64,000 bases of DNA, taken from NCBI GenBank assembly GCA_022763925.1, contig JALERW010000022.1, forward strand, positions 1 through 64,000, in the 5' to 3' direction. The DNA comes from Lachnospiraceae bacterium (GTDB lineage Bacteria > Bacillota > Clostridia > Lachnospirales > Lachnospiraceae). The position numbers and the translations under genes are program-made. The notes beneath the pieces are model-generated. The model searched no databases. It was not told the origin of the DNA and worked only from the letters and a program-made list of their open reading frames with translations. This document shows, piece after piece, positions 19,751-28,375 of this stretch (its first letter is position 1; the number at the start of each line of letters is the position of its first letter).

Positions 19751-20761
19751 TTATAGGATATATATGCCGTTCTTCCAGGCTTCCGATCGAACCTCTTCGG
19801 GCCACACAGAAACCTGTACTTCTCCAATATGTGCTTTGCGAAGAAAGAACATACAGATGCGGGACTGTCCAATCCCTCCGCCGATGGTGTATGGAAGCTC
19901 TTTATTGAGAATCGCTTTCTGGAACGGGAGCTCAGCGCGTTCCTGACATCCGGAAGCCTTGAGCTGACAGGCCAGGGATTTTTCGTCCACCCGGATTCCC
20001 ATGGAGGAAAGCTCAAGCGCAATATCCAGTACCGGATAGTAGACAATAATATCTCCATTCAGTGTCCAGTCATCGTAATCCGGAGCACGGCCATCATGAG
20101 GCTCTCCGGTGGAAAGCTTTCCGCCGATCTGCATTAAGAATACGGCGCCCTTGTCCTTTGCTATTCGGTATTCCTTTTCCTTGCTGGAAAGTCCCGGGTA
20201 AAGGTCCTCGAGCTCTTGTGAGGTAATGAAGAAGATTTCTTTTGGAAGGATTTCCTCAATATAGTCATAGCGGATTGCCATATATTTTTCGGTTTTTTTC
20301 AAAGCTTTATATATTTTGCGCACGGTATTCTGAAGGGTATCTGCGGTGCGGTCCTGCTCCCTGATAATCTTTTCCCAATCCCACTGATCCACATAAATAG
20401 AATGGAGATTATCCGTGATTTCATCTCTGCGAATGGCATTCATGTCCGTATAGAGGCCCTCTCCGACAGAAAAACCGTACTGCTTTAAAGCCATGCGCTT
20501 CCATTTCGCAAGGGAGTGCACAACCTCGATGGGGCGGTCGTTCTGTTCCCTGATGCCGAAGGAAACCGGACGCTCTACTCCGTTCAGATTATCGTTCAGT
20601 CCGGATTCCGGTGTAACAAAAAGCGGTGCGGATACGCGCAGCAGATTCAGCTGTTCTGCCAGTGTCTGCTGAAAAAAGTCTTTCACAGTCTTTATGGCTG
20701 CCTGAGTGTCATGAAGGCTCAGCTCTGATCGATATCCTTTGGGTATCTGTAAATGTTCCAT
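19751..20761 (-). CDS. asnA: Aspartate--ammonia ligase
   Basis: LFVTPESGLNDNLNGVERPVSF, VDQWDWEK, GGGIGQSRICMFFL. Confidence 0.95.
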   Translation of the reverse strand: MEHLQIPKGYRSELSLHDTQAAIKTVKDFFQQTLAEQLNLLRVSAPLFVTPESGLNDNLNGVERPVSFGIREQNDRPIEVVHSLAKWKRMALKQYGFSVGEGLYTDMNAIRRDEITDNLHSIYVDQWDWEKIIREQDRTADTLQNTVRKIYKALKKTEKYMAIRYDYIEEILPKEIFFITSQELEDLYPGLSSKEKEYRIAKDKGAVFLMQIGGKLSTGEPHDGRAPDYDDWTLNGDIIVYYPVLDIALELSSMGIRVDEKSLACQLKASGCQERAELPFQKAILNKELPYTIGGGIGQSRICMFFLRKAHIGEVQVSVWPEEVRSEAWKNGIYIL

Positions 20762-20901
20762 GAATTATTTCACTCCTTATGTAGATAAACGAATTAAGTA
20801 TAAGTATAGCAGAAAATCTGAGGATAGAAAAGTAGATGGACATAAAATTGTAACTGAATAATAGCGGCAGATATGATGGAAGGAGATAACTTCCGGCAGC
20901 T

Positions 20902-21051
20902 TATGTAATTTTTATCTGTGATTATGATCCGTTTGGAAAGAAAAAGTATCGTTATACGTTTCAAAAAAGGTGTGCAGAGGAAGCATCGCAAAATCTGTGG
21001 AATCATTTGAGAAAGAAGTGGCTCAGCTCTAAGTTTTTACAGATGTTCTAA
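20902..21051 (+). pseudogene. Relic of Rpn/PD-(D/E)XK nuclease-family transposase-like gene
   Basis: YVIFICDYDPFGKKKYRYTFQKRCAEEAS matches YVIFICDFDPFGQKKYCYTAEHLCKEAPEA of the ORF at 31312-31803; no intact start, later frame shifts. Confidence 0.75.
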
Positions 21052-21184
21052 GAAGTTGTTCTGATAAATCAAAATGTCAAGGGGCGTTGCAAAGCAATCA
21101 CGCGGGATGGCTTTGCATCTGCCCGTCTGTTTTCAAGGCCGATTCAGGCTGTATTTCAAAATAATCTTATGAATAAACAATAAG

Positions 21185-21199
21185 CAGAGGAATTCTATA
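21185..21199 (+). repeat. Copy of the 31908-31923 element end (15 of 16 bp)
   Basis: CAGAGGAATTCTATA, downstream of the nuclease relic. Confidence 0.6.
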
Positions 21200-21302
21200 A
21201 TAAAATAATTTAAAAGTAGTATGCTGAACAAAATAAATACTTCTTTTATTCTATTTTCAAAACGGCTCTTTATAAAAAGCATAAAAGTAATGAAAATTCC
21301 CC

Positions 21303-21331
21303 TTGAAATCTGATATTCCCTGTGCTAGAAT
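21303..21331 (+). promoter_or_regulatory. SigA-type promoter of T-box leader
   Basis: TTGAAA - 17 bp - TAGAAT. Confidence 0.7.
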
Positions 21332-21337
21332 AACCCC

Positions 21338-21630
21338 AAAATAAAAGGTAAATGCAGGGAACAAGACTCTGATCTTCAGAAATCGACAGGAATATGGCGT
21401 CACCGACTGAGAGCGCTGTTTGACGGAGGAGATTAAGGGAACACTTGGGAGCAGACGGTTCGAACAGGCGGAGGCATGACTCCGGAAGTAGGGCCGTACG
21501 GGGCACACGTTACGTGCAAAAGAGTGGAATTGTTTCTGCCGGTGGGCAGGACAGTTCAATGCGGGTGGTACCGCGGATTTTTCCTTGAGATGATCCGTCC
21601 CGGAATGCTTATGGCATTCCGGGATTTTTT
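21338..21630 (+). ncRNA. T-box leader (candidate Asn specifier AAC at 21440-21442)
   Basis: T-box core AATGCGGGTGGTACCGCGG at 21559-21576 followed by TCCCGGAATGC/GCATTCCGGGA-T6 terminator (21598-21630), upstream of an aminoacyl-tRNA synthetase. Confidence 0.92.
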
Positions 21631-21727
21631 ATTGCTTCCCGGAAATGACATGGCGAGTATCCAGCAGTTTTGGAAAATCAGGCCGCCGCGCCAAAGCGGC
21701 TGAATCAGAGAAAGAGGAGTTGGAAGC

Positions 21728-23059
21728 ATGGAATTTATCACAGGTGTAAAGGAAAAAGCGACACTGGAAATCAGCGATGTATTAAAAGGGGACATGACCG
21801 GGAAGGAAATCCGTATGAACGGTGCTGTGCACACGATCCGTGACATGGGCGATGTGGCATTTGTGGTGCTGAGAAAGCGCGAAGGATTGGTGCAGTGCGT
21901 CTATGAAGAGGGTGTTACCAATTTTGATATTAAGCAGCTGAAGGAAGCCTCTGCCGTAGAGGTGACGGGAACGGTAGCTGCCGAGGAGCGGGCACCGCAG
22001 GGCTTTGAGATCCGTTTAAAGAAGATGGAAATACTTTCCGAGCCGGCCCAGCCGCTGCCGCTGGCAATTTCCAAATGGAAGCTGAATACTTCGCTGGAAG
22101 CGAAGCTGAACATGCGGTCCGTATCCTTAAGAAACATCCGGGAGCGTGCCAAATTCCGCATCCAGGAGGGAATCGTGAGAGGGTTCCGGGAATTTCTTTA
22201 TGCGCAGGGCTTTACCGAGATCCACACGCCGAAGATCGGCGCCAAGGGCGCGGAGGGAGGAGCGAACCTGTTCCGCTTTGAATATTTCCATCATCCGGCG
22301 GTGCTGGCACAGAGCCCGCAGTTTTACAAACAGATGATGGTAGGGGTATTCGACCGGGTATTTGAGACCGGACCGGTATTCCGGGCCGAGAAGCACAACA
22401 CCAAGCGGCATCTGAACGAGTATACCAGCATGGATTTTGAGATGGGCTATATTGACGGCTTTGAGGATATCATGGCGATGGAGACCGGTTTCCTTCAGTA
22501 TATGCTGAACCTGCTGAAAACGGAATATGCGAAGGAGCTGAAGATCCTGAATGTGACCCTTCCCAATGCGGATCATATTCCGACGGTTCGCTTTGATGAG
22601 GCGAAAAGGTTGGTGTCAGAGAAATATAACCGTGCCATCCGCAATCCCTATGACCTGGAGCCGGAGGAGGAGCACCTGATCGGCCGATATTTCCAGGAGG
22701 AGTACGGATCGGATTTCGTATTTGTAACGCACTATCCGTCTAAGAAGCGTCCGTTCTATGCAATGGATGACCCGGCGGATCCGAAATTTACTTTAAGCTT
22801 TGACCTGCTGTTCAAGGGTCTGGAGATTACCACCGGAGGGCAGAGAATTCACGACTACCAGATGCTGCTGGATAAGATCGCGGCAAGAGGAATGACTGCA
22901 GAGGGGATGGAGCAGTATCTGGATACGTTTAAATACGGCATGCCGCCGCACGGAGGACTGGGTATCGGGCTGGAACGTCTGGCCATGCAGCTTCTGGATG
23001 AAGAGAATGTCCGGGAGACCTGCCTCTTCCCGAGAGATTTATCCAGACTGGAGCCTTAA
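21728..23059 (+). CDS. aspS: Archaeal-type (probably non-discriminating) aspartyl-tRNA synthetase
   Basis: 443 aa class IIb synthetase lacking the bacterial insertion; RAEKHNTKRHLNEYTSMDFEMGYI, GLGIGLERLAMQLL. Confidence 0.9.
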   Translation: MEFITGVKEKATLEISDVLKGDMTGKEIRMNGAVHTIRDMGDVAFVVLRKREGLVQCVYEEGVTNFDIKQLKEASAVEVTGTVAAEERAPQGFEIRLKKMEILSEPAQPLPLAISKWKLNTSLEAKLNMRSVSLRNIRERAKFRIQEGIVRGFREFLYAQGFTEIHTPKIGAKGAEGGANLFRFEYFHHPAVLAQSPQFYKQMMVGVFDRVFETGPVFRAEKHNTKRHLNEYTSMDFEMGYIDGFEDIMAMETGFLQYMLNLLKTEYAKELKILNVTLPNADHIPTVRFDEAKRLVSEKYNRAIRNPYDLEPEEEHLIGRYFQEEYGSDFVFVTHYPSKKRPFYAMDDPADPKFTLSFDLLFKGLEITTGGQRIHDYQMLLDKIAARGMTAEGMEQYLDTFKYGMPPHGGLGIGLERLAMQLLDEENVRETCLFPRDLSRLEP

Positions 23060-23086
23060 TATACAGAACAGAAGGAGGAATATCAC

Positions 23087-23380
23087 ATGGCAAATGTAAT
23101 CAGTGATGAGACGATTGAATACGTCGGCATTCTCGCCAAGCTGGAGCTTTCCGATGCGGAAAAAGAGGCTGCCAAAAAAGATATGGCCAGTATGCTGGAC
23201 TATATAGATATGCTGAATGAACTGGACACCACAGGGGTAGAACCCATGTCCCACGTATTTCCGGTGCACAATGTGTTTCGGGAGGATGTGGTGGTCAACG
23301 GGGATGACCGGGACAATATGCTGAAAAATGCACCCGCGGTGAAGGACGGAAGCTATAAGGTTCCGAAAACCGTAGAATAG
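23087..23380 (+). CDS. gatC: Asp-tRNA(Asn)/Glu-tRNA(Gln) amidotransferase subunit C
   Basis: 97 aa, [13 protein letters not shown] ... [15 protein letters not shown], adjacent to gatA. Confidence 0.95.
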   Translation: MANVISDETIEYVGILAKLELSDAEKEAAKKDMASMLDYIDMLNELDTTGVEPMSHVFPVHNVFREDVVVNGDDRDNMLKNAPAVKDGSYKVPKTVE

Positions 23381-23388
23381 GAGGCTGG

Positions 23389-24882
23389 ATGAATATGGGA
23401 CTTATGAGCCTTACGGCTGTGGAATTGGGAAAGAAGATCCGATCCGGCGAGGTTAAGGTCATCGATGCGGTGAACGAAGCCCTTGCAAGGATCGAAGCAT
23501 TTGATCAGGATCTGAACTGTTATGTAACGGTGGACGCAGAAGGCGCAAGAAAACGGGCAGAGGAGGTCCAGAAGCTTATCGATGAGGGCAGTCTGACCGG
23601 ACCTTTGGCAGGGGTGCCGGTGGCCATCAAGGATAATATGTGCACGGAAGGTCTTCTGACCACCTGCAGTTCTAAAATCTTATATAATTTTAAACCGACC
23701 TACACGGCAGAAGCGGTAAAAAATCTGGAAAAAGCCGGAGCTGTGATCATCGGAAAGACCAACATGGATGAATTTGCCATGGGAAGCACCACGGAGACTT
23801 CTGCGTTTGGAGAGACAAAGAATCCCTGGAACACGGAGCATGTGCCCGGCGGCTCCTCCGGCGGCTCCTGTGCAGCGGTGGCAGCGGAGGAATGCAGCTA
23901 TGCCCTGGGATCCGACACCGGCGGTTCGATCCGCCAGCCCAGCTCCTTCTGCGGTGTGACCGGTATCAAGCCAACCTATGGGACAGTTTCCAGATATGGG
24001 CTGATCGCCTATGGCTCTTCTCTGGATCAGATCGGACCGGTAGCCAAGGACGTGACGGACTGCGCTGTGATTCTGGAAGCCATTGCTTCCTATGATCCGA
24101 AGGACAGTACTTCCGTAAAACGGGAAGACTGTGATTTTTCCGAAGCGCTGGTGGATGATGTGAAAGGTATGAAGATCGGCAGTCCGAGAGATTATCTGGG
24201 GGAAGGCCTGGATCCGGAGGTGAAGAAGGCGATCCTTTCCGCGGCCCAGGTGCTGAAGGATAAAGGCGCCATCGTGGAGGAATTTGATTTGAGTCTGGTG
24301 GAATATGCAATCCCGGCCTATTATGTCATTGCTTCCGCGGAGGCCAGCTCCAACCTGGCCCGTTTTGACGGCGTAAAATATGGTTACCGGACAGAGGAAT
24401 ACGAAGGCCTTCATAACATGTATAAGAAATCCCGCTCCGAGGGCTTCGGAGAGGAGGTAAAGCGTCGGATTATGCTGGGCTCCTTTGTATTGAGCTCCGG
24501 CTACTACGACGCATATTATCTGAAGGCACTGCGTACCAAGGCGCTGATTAAGAAAGCCTTTGACAGTGCTTTTGAAAAATATGATGTGATCCTGGGACCG
24601 GCGGCACCCACTACTGCACCGAAGCTGGGAGAATCCTTAAGCGATCCGATCAAAATGTATCTGGGAGATATTTACACAATTTCCGTAAATCTCGCGGGTC
24701 TTCCAGGCATTACAGTTCCCTGCGGGAAGGATTCGAAGGGGCTCCCCATCGGCCTCCAGCTGATCGGAGACTGCTTTAAAGAAAAGAACATTATCCGTGC
24801 GGCGTATTCCTTTGAACGAAGCCGTACGTATGAAAGATGTGAGCTGGCACAGGAAGGTGTGCAGAAAGGAGCCGAGGCATAA
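23389..24882 (+). CDS. gatA: Asp-tRNA(Asn)/Glu-tRNA(Gln) amidotransferase subunit A
   Basis: Amidase signature GGSSGGSCAAVAAEECSYALGSDTGGSIRQPSSFCG. Confidence 0.97.
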   Translation: MNMGLMSLTAVELGKKIRSGEVKVIDAVNEALARIEAFDQDLNCYVTVDAEGARKRAEEVQKLIDEGSLTGPLAGVPVAIKDNMCTEGLLTTCSSKILYNFKPTYTAEAVKNLEKAGAVIIGKTNMDEFAMGSTTETSAFGETKNPWNTEHVPGGSSGGSCAAVAAEECSYALGSDTGGSIRQPSSFCGVTGIKPTYGTVSRYGLIAYGSSLDQIGPVAKDVTDCAVILEAIASYDPKDSTSVKREDCDFSEALVDDVKGMKIGSPRDYLGEGLDPEVKKAILSAAQVLKDKGAIVEEFDLSLVEYAIPAYYVIASAEASSNLARFDGVKYGYRTEEYEGLHNMYKKSRSEGFGEEVKRRIMLGSFVLSSGYYDAYYLKALRTKALIKKAFDSAFEKYDVILGPAAPTTAPKLGESLSDPIKMYLGDIYTISVNLAGLPGITVPCGKDSKGLPIGLQLIGDCFKEKNIIRAAYSFERSRTYERCELAQEGVQKGAEA

Positions 24883-26312
24883 TGAGAAAACAGTATGAGA
24901 CCGTCATTGGCCTGGAGGTCCATGTAGAGCTGGCAACCAAGACGAAAATTTTCTGCTCCTGCAGTACGGCTTTCGGCGGTGCCCCCAATACCCATACCTG
25001 CCCGGTCTGCACCGGAATGCCGGGTTCCCTTCCGGTATTGAATAAACAGGTGGTGGAATATGCCATTGCCGTTGGTCTTGCCACCAACTGCACCATCAAT
25101 CAGTATTGTAAATTTGACCGGAAAAACTACTTTTATCCGGATAACCCGCAGAATTACCAGATTTCCCAGCTGTATCTGCCCATCTGCATCAACGGAGGAG
25201 TAGAGATCGAGACGGCAGCGGGAACGAAGACGATTGGTATTCATGAGATCCATATGGAGGAGGATGCAGGTAAACTGATCCACGATGAGTGGGAGGACTG
25301 CTCTCTGGTGGATTTCAACCGTTCCGGTGTTCCGCTGATCGAGATCGTATCCGAGCCGGATATGCGTTCCGCGGAGGAGGTAATAGCCTACCTGGAAAAG
25401 CTGCGCCTGATTATTCAGTATCTGGGTGCTTCTGACTGCAAGCTGCAGGAGGGCTCCATGCGTGCCGACGTAAATCTGTCTGTCCGGGAAGTGGGAACAG
25501 AGAAATTCGGTACGAGAACCGAGATGAAGAATCTGAATTCCTTTAAGGCCATTGCCAGAGCGATCGAGGGAGAACGTGCCCGCCAGATCGAGCTTCTGGA
25601 GGAGGGAAAGGCGGTCATTCAGGAAACCAGACGGTGGGATGACAATAAGGAATACTCCTATGCGATGCGTTCCAAGGAGGACGCCCAGGATTACCGCTAT
25701 TTCCCGGAGCCGGATCTGGTGCCCATCGTGATCAGTGACGAGTGGCTGGAGCAGATCCGTGCAAAGCAGCCTGAGCTGCGTACAGAAAAGCTTGCTAGGT
25801 ACAGGGAAGAGTTTGATATTCCGGAATATGATGCAAAGATTCTGACCGAATCCAAGCATCTGGCGGATCTCTTTGAGGAGACTACTGCTATCTGCAAAAA
25901 GCCCAAGAAGGTGTCCAACTGGCTGATGGTAGAGACCATGCGGCTGATGAAGGAGCACGATATGGAGCCGGAGGAGCTGTCCTTCTCTCCGGAAAATCTG
26001 GCAAAGCTCATCGAGCTGGTGGATGCGGGAACGATCAACGGAACCGTAGCCAAGGAAGTATTTGAGATCATCTTTACCGACGATATCGATCCCGATCGCT
26101 ATGTGGAAGAAAAGGGTCTGAAGGCGGTAAACGATGAAGGCGCGCTTCGCAGTACCATCGAAGAAATCATCGCTGCAAATCCGAAATCTGTTGAAGATTA
26201 TCACAGCGGCAAAGAAAAAGCCCTTGGCTTCCTGGTTGGTCAGACCATGAAGGCCATGAAGGGAAAGGCAAATCCGGGTATGGTAAATAAAATATTGAAG
26301 GAATTGCTGTAG
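24882..26312 (+). CDS. gatB: Asp-tRNA(Asn)/Glu-tRNA(Gln) amidotransferase subunit B
   Basis: YETVIGLEVHVELATKTKIFCSCSTAFG; YatY C-terminal domain. Confidence 0.97.
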   Translation: MRKQYETVIGLEVHVELATKTKIFCSCSTAFGGAPNTHTCPVCTGMPGSLPVLNKQVVEYAIAVGLATNCTINQYCKFDRKNYFYPDNPQNYQISQLYLPICINGGVEIETAAGTKTIGIHEIHMEEDAGKLIHDEWEDCSLVDFNRSGVPLIEIVSEPDMRSAEEVIAYLEKLRLIIQYLGASDCKLQEGSMRADVNLSVREVGTEKFGTRTEMKNLNSFKAIARAIEGERARQIELLEEGKAVIQETRRWDDNKEYSYAMRSKEDAQDYRYFPEPDLVPIVISDEWLEQIRAKQPELRTEKLARYREEFDIPEYDAKILTESKHLADLFEETTAICKKPKKVSNWLMVETMRLMKEHDMEPEELSFSPENLAKLIELVDAGTINGTVAKEVFEIIFTDDIDPDRYVEEKGLKAVNDEGALRSTIEEIIAANPKSVEDYHSGKEKALGFLVGQTMKAMKGKANPGMVNKILKELL

Positions 26313-26323
26313 AATTGTGCAGA

Positions 26324-26389
26324 GGGACTGTCCCCGATTAATAAAAAAGGGGGACAGTCCTTTTTTCGATAAATGGGGGATAGTCCCTC
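26324..26389. repeat. Palindromic GGGGACAGTCCC-type repeat cluster (three copies), first pair also a terminator
   Basis: GGGACTGTCCCC 26324-26335, GGGGGACAGTCC 26349-26360 followed by T6, GGGGGATAGTCCC 26375-26387. Confidence 0.75.
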
Positions 26390-26446
26390 TATGAACCGTT
26401 GTACTTTGATGGTAAAATAGGATCTGGAAAAGGAGAAGGGAAAAGA

Positions 26447-27280
26447 GTGAAAAAGAATTCGTATGCTGGAATATATATTAGAAAACCACTATGTGTGACG
26501 GTCATCTTTGCTGGAATAGCTGTCTTCTGCTATGGCGGCTGCTAACGAGCCATGTCCGAACCAGAGCAGAGGGAGGAAATGACCGTGCGGGAAGAGGAGA
26601 TGGAAATGCCGCAGACAATTGCAGGAGAAACGGAGCAGGAAAAAACGGGGGAAGTTCAGGCGGGAGGAAGTGCGTTGGAAATGGCCGGCACATGGGATAA
26701 TTATCCGGTCTTTACCAGTGAGGAAATTTCTGATGAGCTGTTTGCCCGGATGTATGGAAAATCCTATAAAGAGGATTGTACGATACCGCGGGAGTCTCTG
26801 CGCTACCTTCAGGTGAGCTGCATCGGCTTTGATGGAATACCCTATATCGGGGAACTGGTGGCGAATGAAGCCATTGCGCAGGATTTGCTGGATATATTCC
26901 GGGAACTGTATGAGTCTGAATATCCCATTGAGAAAATGCGTCTGATCGATGAATATGAGGCGGATGATGAGGCGTCCATGGCGGACAATAACACTTCGTG
27001 TTTCAATTTTCGCAGGGTGTCCGGAAAAGAAAAGCTTTCCAATCACAGCTATGGAAAAGCCATTGATATTAATCCGCTGTATAATCCTTATATTCGGACT
27101 GTGAACGGAACCATGGTATGTGAGCCGGCCGCAGGAGAGGCCTACATGGACCGGGAGCAGGATTTTCCCTACAAGATCGATGAGAATGACCTGTGCTGCC
27201 GTTTATTTAAGGAGCACGGGTTTTCCTGGGGCGGAGACTGGAACAGTGTAAAAGATTATCAGCACTTTGAGAAAGAATAA
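26447..27280 (+). pseudogene. M15-family (D-Ala-D-Ala carboxypeptidase/endolysin-like) lipoprotein with in-frame TAA after the lipobox Cys
   Basis: GTG start VKKNSYAGIYIRKPLCVTVIFAGIAVFCYGGC*RAMSEPEQREEM...; in the same frame, ORF 26552-27280 has NHSYGKAIDINPLYNPYIR and DYQHFE zinc-site motifs. Stop at 26543-26545. Confidence 0.65.
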
Positions 27281-27288
27281 CAGGAAAA

Positions 27289-27331
27289 AGGGACAGCCCC
27301 CCAATTTTTCAAAAAGGGACTGTCCCCATTT
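27289..27331. repeat. GGGACAGCCCC / GGGACTGTCCCC palindromic repeat downstream of the M15 gene
   Basis: AAAAAGGGACAGCCCCCCAATTTTTCAAAAAGGGACTGTCCCCATTTTT. Confidence 0.7.
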
Positions 27332-27349
27332 TTCGGCTTTATCTGTTTA

Positions 27350-28156
27350 TCAGATCCGTTTGCCCATCCAGGCGATGGTGTCGGCGATCACCTCATCTTT
27401 GCAGTATTCGTTGAGGATCTCATGGAACAGGTTTCCGTATACCTTCATCTGCTTGTCGGAGGATCCGGCCATGGCAAAGAAATCATAGGTGTCTTTCAGA
27501 TTTACAAGGCCGTCCTTTTCCCCATGCATCATAAGGACCGGATAAGCGAAGGTGCCGATTTTTTCCTGGAACCAGGAAAGTCCGTCGCAGAGGGCGTAGC
27601 ACAGACCGGTGGTGAAGGTCTTGGTGTTCCAGGGATCCTGACCGTACCATTCCACAACTTCAGCAACAGAGCAGACACCGGCACCAAGCTCATTCGGAAG
27701 TTTGGTATGGGGATCCAGCCCTTTCGGAACGCCGGTGATCAGTCCGCCGTTGTCCCGGGTCAGGGCGCCGCTTGTGATAATGCCGCGCAGCTTTTTATCC
27801 GGATATTTGGCTCCGTACAGGGAAACAGCAAAGCCTCCCATGCTGTGGCCGAGAAGAAATACGGGAATGTCCGGATGTTCCTCAATGGCCATGTCTACAA
27901 AAACATTCACATCGTCCAGTATTTCATTAAAATCGCTGTAATAGGTGCGTTCTCCCTCGGAGCGGCCATGACCGCGGTGATCAAAGCGGTAGGTGCCGAT
28001 TCCGGCGGCATGCAGCTTATCTGCAAAATAATCATAACGTCCCTGATGCTCACACAGTCCGTGTACGATAACAACGGCTGCCCGGCAGGGAAAATCGGTT
28101 TCCTTTTTCATATACAGCTTGGTACCATCGAAAGAAGGAATCATTTGTTCACTCAT
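27350..28156 (-). CDS. Alpha/beta hydrolase (monoacylglycerol lipase-like)
   Basis: AAVVIVHGLCEHQGRYDYFADKL, FLLGHSMGGFAVSLYG. Confidence 0.9.
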   Translation of the reverse strand: MSEQMIPSFDGTKLYMKKETDFPCRAAVVIVHGLCEHQGRYDYFADKLHAAGIGTYRFDHRGHGRSEGERTYYSDFNEILDDVNVFVDMAIEEHPDIPVFLLGHSMGGFAVSLYGAKYPDKKLRGIITSGALTRDNGGLITGVPKGLDPHTKLPNELGAGVCSVAEVVEWYGQDPWNTKTFTTGLCYALCDGLSWFQEKIGTFAYPVLMMHGEKDGLVNLKDTYDFFAMAGSSDKQMKVYGNLFHEILNEYCKDEVIADTIAWMGKRI

Positions 28157-28375
28157 AGTAAAACCCCCATTCTGTCTTTTGGCCTATGATTCGATTGATA
28201 AGGCTATACCTTAAGTATATAGAAAATTCTGATATATTACAATATATGCAGAAAATTTCTGCAGTAATTCGATGTTTTCAATCAAGGCAAATTATGGTAC
28301 AATGAGCGCATAATGTTGAGTTTTGTGCAGCCGGGAAGACGGCTGTCGGTGAAAATGCAGGAAAGGGCGAAGAAC

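Noticed and set aside
20762-20900. Second T-box or riboswitch upstream of asnA (minus strand)
   Set aside because: No T-box core or terminator hairpin seen in the ~140 nt upstream of the asnA start.
24672-26204. 510-aa minus-strand ORF opposite gatB
   Set aside because: Antisense shadow ORF of a conserved gene; no domain signature.
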